This document shows positions 16,945-25,915 of a DNA stretch of 64,000 bases, piece by piece. Positions within the stretch are counted from its first letter, which is position 1, and every line of letters starts with the position of its first letter. Source of the stretch: Planctomycetota bacterium (GTDB taxonomy: Bacteria > Planctomycetota > Planctomycetia > Planctomycetales > Planctomycetaceae). The position numbers and the translations under genes were made by a program. The stretch is taken from NCBI GenBank assembly GCA_003388505.1, contig QQVO01000015.1:257501-321500 (forward strand), written 5' to 3'. The notes under the pieces are model-generated. The model worked only from the letters and a program-made list of their open reading frames with translations, made no database searches and was not told the origin of the DNA.

Positions 16945-19041
16945 ATGAGCAGCCACATGTTGCGAACCCTCGTTTTCGCGGGAATCGCCGTCGTCTGCGT
17001 GGCCGGCGCCGTGCTGACCAACACGGTCACCCGCGGCAAACCGCTCGACGACACCGCCCTGGTCGGTCAGGAATTTTTCCCCGACCTCGAAGGCGCCGAT
17101 GTCACCGCCCTGCAGGTCGCCACGTACGACGAGGACTCGGCCGACGTCAATCTCTTCAAAGTCGAATTCAGTGACGGCCTCTGGCGGATCCCGTCGCATC
17201 ACGACTATCCCGCCGACGGTGAGGAGTTGCTGGCCAAGACCGCCGCTTCGGTCGTCGGGCTGACCCGTGGTGCGTTCGCCGGAAAAACCGAGGCCGACCA
17301 GCGGCGCACCAGCACGCTCGATCCGCTCGATGAATCGATCACCGGCACCGAGGGCCGCGGCGACCGCATCACCCTCTTCCGAGGCAACACGCCCGTCGTC
17401 GATCTGATCGTGGGAGAACGCACCGACGATAAAGCGGGCGACGTTTACTACGTCCGCGAGGCCGGCGATCCCAAGATCTACCGCACGCGGATGTCGGAAC
17501 TCAAAGTCTCCACAAAATTCGCCGACTGGATCGAATCCGATCTGCTCCAACTCGACCGCAACAAGCTCGTCGAGATGACGATCGACCGTTACCACATCGA
17601 CGAACAGCAGGGAGCGATTATCGGGGAAGAGGTCACGGAACTCAAAAAGAATGATGAGAACAAATGGGAGCTGGTAGGCCTCGACGCAGAGACCGAAGAA
17701 CTGAAAACCTCGGCCGTGACGGCGATGACGTCCGCTCTCGACGACATGAAGATCGTCGGCGTTCGCCCCAAGCCGTCCGGACTGGTGAAGCTGCTCACCT
17801 CCGAAGACGGCCGCGTCTCGCTCTCCGACATCGAAATTATTCAGATGCGGAACTCCATGAGCCGCGCCGGGTTCGTCATCGCACAACAGCAGATCTACTC
17901 CAACGAAGGCGAATTTCGGGCCGGGACCAATGAGGGCGTCGTCTACCAGCTCCGGTTCGGGGAAGTCTTCACCGGCTCCGACGTCGAAATCGAAGTCGGA
18001 TCATCCGCCGAACCCGACGCCGAAGAAACGGACGCAGAGTCGGCCGACGAGGGGGCGGACGAAACACAGAACGACGCTGAGTCCCAGGATGATTCCGAAT
18101 CGTCAGACGACGGCTCGGCCAAACGCAGTCGCTACCTGCTCGTGATGGCTCAGTTCGACGAGTCGCTCCTCGGCGACGCGCCGCAACCCCCCGTCAAACC
18201 CGAACCGCCCGGCGAAGAGCCGGAACCGGAAGCCGGCGAAGACGAACCGGCCGAGTCGGACACTCCGGCGAACGACGATTCGTCCAATCCGGACGCCGGC
18301 GAGAAACCGGCCGAGGAGAGTTCCGAAAACGAGGACGCCCAACAGGAAGAAAACGCCGAACCTGAGAGCGGCGACGAACCGGCTGCCACTGAGGATGATG
18401 AGTCTGAGAACGATCCGCCGGCGGAAGAAACACCGGAGGCTGAGGAGAAGCCGGAGGCCGACTCCAGCGACGGGGACGCTCCCTCGGACGACGCCGGCGA
18501 CGATCCGGAGGATGCCGCAGAAGACGCCGCAGAGAAACCGGCCGAGGAGCCTGTCGATCCGCAGGAGGCCTACAAGGAGGCCCTCGCCGCGTACGAGGAC
18601 GATCTCGCGAAGTACGAAGCCGACAAGGCCGCGTTTGACGAGAAGGTCAAGCAGGGCAGAGAGCAGGTTGCCGAACTGAATCGCCGCTTCGCCGCCTGGT
18701 ACTATGTTATCTCGGCCGAATTGTTCGACGATCTGCACGTCGCAAGGGCAGACCTCGTGGAGGCCAAGGAACCTGCGGAAGGGGAAGAAGGAGCCGCCGA
18801 GACGGAGGGTGACGAGACCGGCGACGCGACTCCGGAACCGGATGCGGAGGACGACACGAAATCCGAGGCCGACGCCGACGAATCAGCGGACGATCCACAG
18901 CCGGCGTCCGAAGACCAGCCGGCTGACGAGGACAAAGCGGCCGACGAGAGCACTTCGGAAGCAGAGAAAAACGCCGAAGACGGCGGAGACCCGAAGTCCG
19001 AGGCTGATTCGCCCTCTGAGGCCGACGACACGGCAGAGTGA
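16945..19041 (+). CDS. DUF4340 domain protein with two acidic low-complexity segments
   Basis: An N-terminal signal anchor (LVFAGIAVVCVAGAVLTNTV) is followed by the DUF4340 region (FFPDLEGADVTALQVATYDED to FADWIESDLLQLDRNKL, about 30-200). Two acidic Asp/Glu/Pro/Ser-rich tracts follow, at about 353-539 and 606-698, separated by the conserved-looking helix QEAYKEALAAYEDDLAKYEAD and the motif NRRFAAWYYVISAELFDDL. DUF4340 proteins accompany GldFG permeases, as here, and are thought to be extracytoplasmic partners. The start at ATG 16945 follows a GGAG sequence; a GTG at 16930 is less likely. Confidence 0.85.
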   Translation: MSSHMLRTLVFAGIAVVCVAGAVLTNTVTRGKPLDDTALVGQEFFPDLEGADVTALQVATYDEDSADVNLFKVEFSDGLWRIPSHHDYPADGEELLAKTAASVVGLTRGAFAGKTEADQRRTSTLDPLDESITGTEGRGDRITLFRGNTPVVDLIVGERTDDKAGDVYYVREAGDPKIYRTRMSELKVSTKFADWIESDLLQLDRNKLVEMTIDRYHIDEQQGAIIGEEVTELKKNDENKWELVGLDAETEELKTSAVTAMTSALDDMKIVGVRPKPSGLVKLLTSEDGRVSLSDIEIIQMRNSMSRAGFVIAQQQIYSNEGEFRAGTNEGVVYQLRFGEVFTGSDVEIEVGSSAEPDAEETDAESADEGADETQNDAESQDDSESSDDGSAKRSRYLLVMAQFDESLLGDAPQPPVKPEPPGEEPEPEAGEDEPAESDTPANDDSSNPDAGEKPAEESSENEDAQQEENAEPESGDEPAATEDDESENDPPAEETPEAEEKPEADSSDGDAPSDDAGDDPEDAAEDAAEKPAEEPVDPQEAYKEALAAYEDDLAKYEADKAAFDEKVKQGREQVAELNRRFAAWYYVISAELFDDLHVARADLVEAKEPAEGEEGAAETEGDETGDATPEPDAEDDTKSEADADESADDPQPASEDQPADEDKAADESTSEAEKNAEDGGDPKSEADSPSEADDTAE

Positions 19042-19433
19042 GGCCTTGCGGCCTTCCGGCGTTTTCGTTGCGCATCTCCATGAGTGACCTGCGCGGAGTC
19101 CGAGGGGTTTTGCGCCTGAGTTCACAGCAGCGGCTCAATTTTCGCGCGTCCGCCGGCGGCGCTCACTCTCTCCAGCTTGCGCGAGCGACGTAGAGCCCCG
19201 TCGTCTTCCCGCTCTTCCTGTTTTCGTGGTCGATTGCCCTCTCGGGGCGCCCGACCGGCGGGACCGCCATTTCTTCCGATTTCGGAGGCAATCGCACACA
19301 GCGTCCCCCCGCCCCGTTCCGATATTCCTCTCAGAGGACTGTCGGACGCTTTCTCTCCGACGGCCGCCTCAACGACGACCGGCAGAGAGTCACCGGTTGA
19401 GTCGATTTCGAGACCGGACGGGAGCGAACACGG
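19042..19433. other. Intergenic spacer, no gene recognised
   Basis: These 392 bases separate the DUF4340 gene from the thioredoxin-like gene on the same strand. No RNA gene, terminator with a T-run or convincing short reading frame was seen. It presumably carries the promoter of the downstream gene. Confidence 0.5.
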
Positions 19434-19931
19434 ATGATCAGCGGGAAGAATCTCTGCGCAGCGGTAATGCTTGTGAGTCTAGGGTTTGGGATGACTGCCG
19501 CCGCGCGGGCGGGAGACGCCCAGCCGGAGAGTGCGGCTGAAGACGCCCCCGGCGTGGCCTGGCAAACCGATTTGCGGGCCGCCCATCAGATTTCGGTTCG
19601 GCACAACAAGCCGCTGCTTTTGGTCTTTGGAGCCGACTGGTGCACGTTCTGCAAGAAACTCGAGAACGAGACGCTCGGGCACCCGGAATTGGCCAATTAC
19701 GTCAACCAGACGTTCGTGCCGGTGCATCTCGACTACGATCGCGACGAACGCGCACGTGAGATCCTCGAAGTCGAGAAGCTCCCCTGCACGATCATCCTCA
19801 CGCCCGACGCGGATCTGCTCGATCGCTTCGAGGGCTACCAGAAGCCGGCCGGTTACTACAAGAGGCTCTCGAACGCAAAAGACCTGCACAACCGGATGAT
19901 GCAGCAGACCGGCGCAGTCGGCGGCCGTTAG
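19434..19931 (+). CDS. Exported thioredoxin-fold protein
   Basis: The 165-residue protein starts with a signal peptide (AAVMLVSLGFGMTAAARAG). The mature part has VFGADWCTFCKKLENE, a thioredoxin-like CTFC active site at Cys70 and Cys73 in the DUF255/DsbD-gamma style, then FVPVHLDYDRDERA and the cis-proline region EVEKLPCTIILTPD. It would reduce or oxidise disulfides, or sense redox, outside the cytoplasm. No partner such as DsbD is in the window. It is a single gene with about 240 bases to the next one. Confidence 0.87.
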   Translation: MISGKNLCAAVMLVSLGFGMTAAARAGDAQPESAAEDAPGVAWQTDLRAAHQISVRHNKPLLLVFGADWCTFCKKLENETLGHPELANYVNQTFVPVHLDYDRDERAREILEVEKLPCTIILTPDADLLDRFEGYQKPAGYYKRLSNAKDLHNRMMQQTGAVGGR

Positions 19932-20168
19932 TGCCAGCGGCACTTGTTCGTGGCGGCATCTGGTCGCGTTTCTGCTCTTGAATGCCGGCCGTTACGCCGT
20001 CAGAACCGCCACACTTCACTGGAGTGCGCTCTGAATCGGAACCGGGCAGCGGGAAGCCGCGGGCATCACAATCGCTGCGATCTCTGCGTCTGGCGGTGAA
20101 ATCGGTCACCACACGCCCCGTCCGGCCAGCCTTGCAACCGGCCCGCGCGAGCGTTAATTTTCGGAGCT

Positions 20169-21458
20169 ATGAACCCCTCCCAATCCCCGGAAAACCGGGA
20201 CGAAGAAGACCTGGAATCGGCCGCCGAGTCTCTGTTCGGCGTGAAATTCCCGTCCTCCGAATTGACCGATCCACCCCTCGATCTGGACGACGACGACCTG
20301 TTCGCCGATGATGACGACTCCGGCGACCTCGTTGCGCAGCCGGTCGCCGCAGCTCCCGATGAGTCTGAGCCGGAGAGCCATCATGACGAATCGGTCCCCG
20401 AGGATCTGTTCGCGGCCGTCGACGCCGGCGCGGATGATCTCTTCGGAGGCGGCCTGCTGGATGACGACGAGGATGAGCCCGAGGCGTCGGAACCTGCGAA
20501 AATCGCCGCCGTCGCGCAACCGCGACAGGAGGTCGCAGCCGAAGTCGTCCATTCGGAGGAAGTCGAGGAGCAGGAACCCGCGGCTGGGGTCGACGACGAA
20601 GTGAACGGCGAGGACGACGAGGCGGAAGCGTCCGACGAGTCCGGCGACGAAGAGAAAGACGACTTCTGGGACGCCTTGGAAGGCTGGGAATGGGACGATG
20701 AAGAGACGTCCTCCAAACGCCGTGACGAAAAACCGCAGCGATCCCGCCCATCATCGCCGTCTGGACGTCGCGGTCCTTCCTCTCGACGGGCCGAACAGCC
20801 CGCGCAGCGGCGTTCCCAGCCCGAGCCCGTCAGCGCTGATGCGGACGAGGACGAAGATGACGGCTTCGGGACCGGCCTGCTGGGTGACGGAGGCGAAGAG
20901 GCGTCGCGGCAGGATGATGAACAAAAAGGATCCCGGCGCGGCCGCTCGCGCGGGCGAGGACGCGGTCGCCGGCGTCGCGAAGCTGCCGATCAGGATCGGG
21001 AAGGGGGACGTCGGCAGGAGGTCGTTGAGGACAAGTCCCGGGAAGCTGCGGATTCCCTCGACGAGAACGACGACGGGGACTTCGGCGCCGGACTTGACGA
21101 ACAAAAACCGAGGCGCCGTCGCCCGGACGAGGATTCCAGCGACGGCGGACGCCGTCCGGGACGTCGTCGCCGCGGTCGTCGTCGGGAGCGAACTGACAGC
21201 GAATCGGAACCGGTCGATGCCGCGAGAGAGGCGGACGATCGAGATGATGATCAGTCCGAAGAGTCGGACGACTCCGAGCGCGAGTCCCGTTACCAGGACG
21301 TGCCCACCTGGGCGGAAGCGGTCTCCTATCTGGTGACCTCCGGCGGCCGATCGAACGAACGGCGCGGCAGCGACCGGGACTCCAAGCGATCCTCCGGCGA
21401 AGGTCAGCGGGGACGCCGCCGAGGCGGTCGCCGCGGAGGACGGCGTCGCAAAGAGTGA
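20169..21458 (+). CDS. Acidic then Arg-rich low-complexity protein, unknown function
   Basis: The 429-residue product has no globular family I recognise. Its first 180 residues are strongly acidic and contain repeats such as DDLFADDDD and DDLFGGGLLDDDED. Then comes FWDALEGWEWDDE, and after it an Arg/Gly-rich half (RRGRSRGRGRGRRRRE, RRPGRRRRGRRRE). Two further copies of the DDGFGxGL motif are embedded there. Near the end a short ordered motif DVPTWAEAVSYLV stands out, followed by a basic GRRGGRRRKE tail. The composition resembles the RNA-binding tails of RNase E or Rho, so nucleic-acid binding is a guess. GGAG lies just before the start. Confidence 0.7.
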   Translation: MNPSQSPENRDEEDLESAAESLFGVKFPSSELTDPPLDLDDDDLFADDDDSGDLVAQPVAAAPDESEPESHHDESVPEDLFAAVDAGADDLFGGGLLDDDEDEPEASEPAKIAAVAQPRQEVAAEVVHSEEVEEQEPAAGVDDEVNGEDDEAEASDESGDEEKDDFWDALEGWEWDDEETSSKRRDEKPQRSRPSSPSGRRGPSSRRAEQPAQRRSQPEPVSADADEDEDDGFGTGLLGDGGEEASRQDDEQKGSRRGRSRGRGRGRRRREAADQDREGGRRQEVVEDKSREAADSLDENDDGDFGAGLDEQKPRRRRPDEDSSDGGRRPGRRRRGRRRERTDSESEPVDAAREADDRDDDQSEESDDSERESRYQDVPTWAEAVSYLVTSGGRSNERRGSDRDSKRSSGEGQRGRRRGGRRGGRRRKE

Positions 21459-21471
21459 CTTCCCGCCAGCA

Positions 21472-22002
21472 CTAAAACTGCAGTCCGCTGTAGAGTTTGG
21501 CCCGGAACTCCTGCCATTCCCCCTGCTGCCGCTCCGAGCAGTTGCCCTCAACGAGCTGGCAGGTCCATTCATCCATCCGCCGCAACCGCGTGGACAGGAT
21601 GTTCACCAGATTGCAGGCGATCTTGTCGGCTGCGGCGGGACAGTTCTTCCGCAAGTCCTCGAACCGCCGGCGCGTCAGTCGCATCGTGGATACGTCCGAC
21701 AGAGCCCTGACCGACGCCGAGTGGGGCGCCTTTTCGAAGAACGACATCTCACCGAACACGGCCCCCTCTTCCAGTTCCGCAAGCCGATTCGGCTCCAGGC
21801 CGTTGCCGGATTTCACCACTTCGCACCGCCCCGTCACGATAATCCACAGACTCTGATAGGCCAGACCTTCCGTCAGGATCTCCTCTCCCGCCGCGAAATC
21901 CTCCGACTCGGTCAGCCGGAAAACCGCGTCGAGTTCGTCACTGTTCATGTCTTGCAGCAGCACACACTTCTTGAGCTGCAGAATCGTGCCGTGTTCGGAC
22001 AT
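21472..22002 (-). CDS. Cyclic nucleotide-binding domain protein
   Basis: The product has 176 residues when started at the ATG at 22002. It has a single cNMP-binding beta-roll: LLQDMNSDELDAVFRL, then FAAGEEILTEGLAYQSLWIIVTGRCEVV, and the phosphate-binding cassette AVFGEMSFFEKAPHSASVRA. The Arg of a true cAMP site is replaced: the expected GE..L....R.A..A pattern is GEMSFFEKAPHSA, so cAMP may not bind. The C-terminal helices show no clear HTH, so it is not an obvious Crp-type regulator. It lies downstream of glutamate dehydrogenase on the same strand with 62 bases between. Confidence 0.85.
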   Translation of the reverse strand: MSEHGTILQLKKCVLLQDMNSDELDAVFRLTESEDFAAGEEILTEGLAYQSLWIIVTGRCEVVKSGNGLEPNRLAELEEGAVFGEMSFFEKAPHSASVRALSDVSTMRLTRRRFEDLRKNCPAAADKIACNLVNILSTRLRRMDEWTCQLVEGNCSERQQGEWQEFRAKLYSGLQF

Positions 22003-22064
22003 GCTTTCACCGCAGTTTGATCGTCTCGCCGGGGCCGGATTCCCGCATGCAGGATAATCGCATC

Positions 22065-23294
22065 CTACAGCCCGGCCAACACCGTCGCACGGCCGACGCG
22101 GCCGATCCCCAGAATGTACGCGGCCACCCGCAGAGACACCTTCTTCTCTTCGGCGATCGTCACCACGCGATTGAAGCCCGCCGCCAGGATTCTGTCCAGT
22201 TCGCTGCGCACCCGGTCCAGTTCCCACCGAAAGTGCTGCCGGTTCTGCACCCACTCGAAGTAACTCACCGTCACTCCCCCGGCATTCGCCAGAATGTCCG
22301 GCAACACCAGAATGTTCCGCTGCTCGAAGATTTCGTCGGCCTCCGGTTCGGTCGGATTGTTGGCGGCTTCGATCACGTATTGCGCGCGGACATCGCGCGC
22401 GTTTTCCGCATTCAACACGCCTCCGATCGCGGCGGGAATCAGCACATCCACGTCCGCTGTCAGGATCTCCGTATTGCTCACCGCGTCCGCCCCGGGGAAG
22501 TCTTTCACCGTCTTGTGCTCGTCGTGATACCGGATCAGCTCGGCGATATCGATGCCCTCTTCATTCACCAGGCCGCCGTGGGCGTCCGACGTCGCCGTCA
22601 CCTTCGCTCCCATCTCGCACAGGAATTTCGCGGCGAAGCTTCCCACATTGCCGAATCCCTGAATCGCGATCCGCGCGCCCGCCAGATCCCGTTTCTGATG
22701 CTCGAACAGCGTCCGCGTCAGAACCGCCACGCCGCGCCCCGTCGCCTCTTCCCGGCCGTCGGCTCCATGCAATTCAACCGGCTTCCCCGTGACGCACGCC
22801 GGATTGAAACCGTGGAACTTCTCGTACTGGTTCATGATCCACGCCATCACCTGCGCGTTGGTGCCCATGTCGGGAGCGGGAATGTCTTTGTCCGGCCCGA
22901 TGACGTCGTGAATCTCGTCGACGAACTTCCGCGTCACCCGTTCCAGTTCTCCCGCGCTGAGCTTGTGCGTGTCGACCGTGATGCCCCCTTTGGCGCCTCC
23001 GTAGGGGATGTTGACCACCGCCGTCTTCCAGCTCATCAGCGTCGCCAGGGCCTGCACTTCGTCGTCGTCGACTTCCGGATGAAATCGCAATCCGCCCTTC
23101 ATCGGACCTCGCGCCTTGTCGTGCTGCACGCGGTAACCGATGAGCGTGCTGATGTGCCCGTCGTCCATCTCCAGCGCCACCTGGACCTTCACTTCGCGGA
23201 GCGGCGTCTTGAGCAGTGTCCTCATGTTTGAAGACAAACCCATCACGTCCGCCGCCTGCTCAAAATAAGAATTCGCGGTCTCGAGAGAACTCAC
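22065..23294 (-). CDS. Glutamate dehydrogenase (Glu/Leu/Phe/Val dehydrogenase family)
   Basis: The 409-residue enzyme carries the family fingerprint: [15 protein letters not shown], then [19 protein letters not shown] with the catalytic lysines, [19 protein letters not shown], and the NAD-binding [15 protein letters not shown]. The length is close to hexameric GDHs of the GdhA/RocG type. It interconverts glutamate and 2-oxoglutarate plus ammonia. The start is a GTG with AGGAG eight bases upstream. A perfect 12-base palindrome GGAGACGTCTCC (23295-23306) covers that ribosome-binding site. The cNMP-type protein gene follows and may be co-transcribed. Confidence 0.95.
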   Translation of the reverse strand: MSSLETANSYFEQAADVMGLSSNMRTLLKTPLREVKVQVALEMDDGHISTLIGYRVQHDKARGPMKGGLRFHPEVDDDEVQALATLMSWKTAVVNIPYGGAKGGITVDTHKLSAGELERVTRKFVDEIHDVIGPDKDIPAPDMGTNAQVMAWIMNQYEKFHGFNPACVTGKPVELHGADGREEATGRGVAVLTRTLFEHQKRDLAGARIAIQGFGNVGSFAAKFLCEMGAKVTATSDAHGGLVNEEGIDIAELIRYHDEHKTVKDFPGADAVSNTEILTADVDVLIPAAIGGVLNAENARDVRAQYVIEAANNPTEPEADEIFEQRNILVLPDILANAGGVTVSYFEWVQNRQHFRWELDRVRSELDRILAAGFNRVVTIAEEKKVSLRVAAYILGIGRVGRATVLAGL

Positions 23295-23957
23295 GGAGAC
23301 GTCTCCTGTCGGTCAAACGCGGGATCTGCGGTCGAACGTGAGCGACCGGCCCTGCGATGGTCCGGAAGCGGTGCGGGCGGAGTCCGTCGACCTGCCGTTC
23401 CGCAACAGATCGCGTGGCGCCATGCCGACTTCGCTCACGATGAGTTTCACCAAGGTCGGGAATCGTAGTCGAATCATCGCCACGTGCGAAGAAGAAGAAT
23501 CGCGGCCGTGACCGGCCGTCCCGCGAACTCACACAAGCGCAGACTCTCTCAAGATCTGGACGAGCATTCGCAGCGTTGTCCGCCGCAGGCAGGCGCATCG
23601 CCCGTTCCCTTCGCACCCTCCCGGTCACCGGGCGACTCCACAAATCGAAACATGGAGAACTTGAGCAATTTGGGGAGGTGCGTTTCAGTGCCCTTCATCG
23701 CCTCCTTGGGGGAAATCTCCGTATGCATCGGGGAATCCCTCACCCCTTCAAGACGGGTTTATCCCGATTTTGCGTTTGACGGCCGTTGATATCTTACGCC
23801 CACTTGATTGGCGACTGAACAACGCGGTCGCCAGCAAGACCCCAGGGAAGGAATTGGGGGCAAACCACATCGTCGCGAGGTGCTTCGAAAGAAATCGTTA
23901 CCCGCAATGATCCGAAGCACCGGCGACCAAGACCCAAATAAGTAAGGAGACGCTAAA
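23295..23957. other. Divergent intergenic region upstream of gdh and csrA
   Basis: The 663 bases between the gdh start (minus) and the csrA start (plus) contain no gene I can support. Short open frames here lack ribosome-binding sites and family resemblance. The region should hold the promoters of both genes; no confident -35/-10 pair was picked out by eye. Confidence 0.45.
23848..23949 (+). promoter_or_regulatory. Two GGA-type CsrA-binding motifs in the csrA leader
   Basis: AAGGA occurs at 23848-23852 (inside GGGAAGGAATTGGGG) and at 23944-23948, where it forms the csrA ribosome-binding site AAGGAG nine bases before the ATG. CsrA/RsmA proteins bind ANGGA cores, and two spaced sites with one over the ribosome-binding site is the usual pattern for translational autorepression. 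Binding here is inferred. Confidence 0.4.
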
Positions 23958-24179
23958 ATGCTCGTGCTGACCCGCAAAGCGAACGAATCGATCCTCATCG
24001 GCGACAACATCGAATTGACCGTCGTGGAGGTTCGCGGCAACCGCGTGAAGCTCGGTATCGTGGCGCCCCGCACAGTCCCCGTACTGCGGCAGGAGGTCGC
24101 CCATGAAGTCCACCAGAATCGTCCGGCAGTGGCAACCGGCAGTCCCGGAGGACGGGCCAAGTCGATGGTTCTCAGCTAG
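23958..24179 (+). CDS. csrA: Carbon storage regulator CsrA
   Basis: The 73-residue protein matches CsrA over its first 50 residues: MLVLTRKANESILIGDNIEL, VEVRGNRVKLGI and APRTVPVLRQEV. The RNA-contacting residues Leu4, Arg6 and Arg44 of the family are all present. CsrA dimers bind GGA motifs in mRNA leaders and block translation or alter stability. The C-terminal tail (about 20 residues) is not conserved. There is a strong AAGGAG ribosome-binding site. The stop codon is the first triplet of a 104-bp repeat copy. Confidence 0.95.
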   Translation: MLVLTRKANESILIGDNIELTVVEVRGNRVKLGIVAPRTVPVLRQEVAHEVHQNRPAVATGSPGGRAKSMVLS

Positions 24180-24281
24180 AGCAAACTGCTCTACCAAGTG
24201 TCCGCGTCGAGCGGTGTTGGGACTGTCGAGGACGAGAATCCGCGAGACAGATCGCCAACACTGATTTGCAAAGCGCTATAG
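24178..24281 (+). repeat. About 104-bp MITE-like repeat, copy B
   Basis: This copy starts within the csrA stop codon (TAG/AGCAAACTGCTCTACC) and ends at GCAAAGCGCTATAGTC. It aligns without gaps to copy A at 10064-10167. In the end segments, A has CTCTAAC where B has CTATAGT. The leading palindrome has a C/T difference at its centre. The element forms the immediate 3' untranslated region of csrA. Confidence 0.7.
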
Positions 24282-24395
24282 TCGCTGACGTTTTCGGGGG
24301 CGATCAAGGGGGCTGAGCACCGGAACGGCGCAACGACCGTTGCATCAAGAGGGGCGACGCCGCAGAACTGTAAGGATCTTCCCGCACCGATCCTG

Positions 24396-24463
24396 AAAAA
24401 CAACCCGCCTCTGCCACTGTGCCGCATTTCGATCCGGCATGGCGGCAGAGGCGGTTGTTTTTT
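24396..24463. terminator. Bidirectional intrinsic terminator between csrA and the DUF1501 gene
   Basis: AAAAACAACCCGCCTCTGCC (24396-24415) pairs with GGCAGAGGCGGTTGTTTTT (24444-24463) with one bulged C, forming a stem of about 19 base pairs. A T-run follows on the plus strand and an equivalent one on the minus strand. It sits between two converging genes and can end transcription of both. Confidence 0.85.
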
Positions 24464-24499
24464 GAAAGGCGAAACAGTTCACCCGCGTCCTTCGGTGCG

Positions 24500-25915
24500 T
24501 CAGCCGAAAAGACCGTCAATGACCTCGCCCTCCGCGATCCGAGTCGGACGCGGAAGCCGCGGATAGTAGGTCGTGTTCGCGTCGATCCCCAGTGCGTGGT
24601 AGATCGAAGCACCGAAATCGGCCGGCGTGTACGGCCGCGTCGCCGGCGCTGTTCCGTTCCGATCGGTCGCTCCAATAACCGCTCCCCCGCGAACTCCGGC
24701 CCCCGCCAGCAGGACGCTGCCGGCCTGCGGATAATGGTCGCGACCGGCCGTTTTGTTGATCTTGGGCGTTCGCCCGAATTCTCCCATCGCCACAACCAGC
24801 GTCTTCTCGAGCAGGCCGCGCTCTTCCAGATCAGTCAGCAGCGACGTGAGAGACATATCCAGTTGCGGCAGGTTGCCCGGACCGGAGTAGTCATGCCATT
24901 TCTTGTCGGCTGGGACGGCATCGGGTTTTGCGGCGAACGACATCATCGAGTCAAACAGCCAGCCGTGATTGTCCCACGTGCCGTTCGTCGTGCCCTTCCC
25001 GAAGAGTCCCCCCTGCACGGCGTGGTTGATCGTCACAAACCTCGCCCCGGCTTCGATCAATCGTCGCGCCAATAACACGCGCTGGCCGTAAATGTTCATC
25101 CCGTATCGTTCGCGAACATCCAGCGGCTCCTGAGACAGATCCGCCGCGCGCTGCATCGCACCGCTCGTAAGCGTGCTCACCGCCTCATCGAAAAGTCCGT
25201 CGTGCACTCCTGACTGCGGAAAGCCAACGTCTGCGAGGCGTCCCAAATCGTCGACCTGATCCAGCAACGTCCGCCGCCCATTGAACCGCGTCCGCGGAAG
25301 CTTCAGTCCCTCGATCTGAAAGTCCTCCGCGCTCGGATCGCCGTCCACGTCGTAGGCGGCATAGGCCGGCCCGAGGTATCCCGGCGGGATGGTGTACCGC
25401 GCCGCAACGGGCAGGCCGACATAAGGCGCCACGCCCGAAGCGCGAGATTTCAACAGCGCCGATGCGACGCAGCCAAAATTCGGGAAATACTGTTGATTGG
25501 TCCCCCGAGGCATCACCCCGCTCATCGCGTAGGACGACGCGTCTCCGTGCCCGCCGCTCACCCCTTTCCACGATCGCACAATCGCGACCTTGTCCATCAT
25601 CCGCGCCAACAGCGGCATCTTCTCCGTAATGAAGGTCCCGGGAACGTTCGTGCTGGCCGGGTTCCAGGGCCCCCGGATTCCTGACGGAGCCTCCGGCTTC
25701 GGATCCCAGGATTCAAAGTGGCTGATCCCCCCCGCCAGGAACAGAAAGATGCAGGAGAGGTCGCTCTTCGAAGTGTCGATGCGGCCCGCCCGTGTGGCCT
25801 CCAGAAGACCCGGCAGCGAAAGACCGAACATGCCCGCTCCGACCTGCAACGCGCCGCGCCGCGAGACCCGCGCGCCGCGCCCTCCACCGGGCGTCGAATC
25901 GTGTTGTGAATTCAC
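24500..25915 (-). CDS. DUF1501 protein, Tat-exported (sulfatase-like fold)
   Basis: The roughly 471-residue protein begins with a twin-arginine signal (ARVSRRGALQVGAGMFGLSLPG). The DUF1501 core follows: CIFLFLAGGISHFESWDPKP, a FITEKMPLLARMMDKVAIVRSW block, SGGHGDASSYAMSG, the LIEAGARFVTINH element, WDNHGWLF and VVAMGEFGRTPKINKTAGRDHY near the end. These alkaline-phosphatase-superfamily proteins are abundant in planctomycetes and usually pair with DUF1549/DUF1553 cytochrome-like proteins, none of which is adjacent here. The start is one of two GTG codons (25915 or 25921) after an AAAGGAGG sequence. Confidence 0.92.
   Translation of the reverse strand: MNSQHDSTPGGGRGARVSRRGALQVGAGMFGLSLPGLLEATRAGRIDTSKSDLSCIFLFLAGGISHFESWDPKPEAPSGIRGPWNPASTNVPGTFITEKMPLLARMMDKVAIVRSWKGVSGGHGDASSYAMSGVMPRGTNQQYFPNFGCVASALLKSRASGVAPYVGLPVAARYTIPPGYLGPAYAAYDVDGDPSAEDFQIEGLKLPRTRFNGRRTLLDQVDDLGRLADVGFPQSGVHDGLFDEAVSTLTSGAMQRAADLSQEPLDVRERYGMNIYGQRVLLARRLIEAGARFVTINHAVQGGLFGKGTTNGTWDNHGWLFDSMMSFAAKPDAVPADKKWHDYSGPGNLPQLDMSLTSLLTDLEERGLLEKTLVVAMGEFGRTPKINKTAGRDHYPQAGSVLLAGAGVRGGAVIGATDRNGTAPATRPYTPADFGASIYHALGIDANTTYYPRLPRPTRIAEGEVIDGLFG

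Noticed and set aside
24330-24470. A riboswitch upstream of or after csrA, suggested by a GC-rich structured stretch
   Set aside because: The structure is explained by a long terminator hairpin between converging genes; no conserved riboswitch core was recognised and no gene follows in the right orientation.
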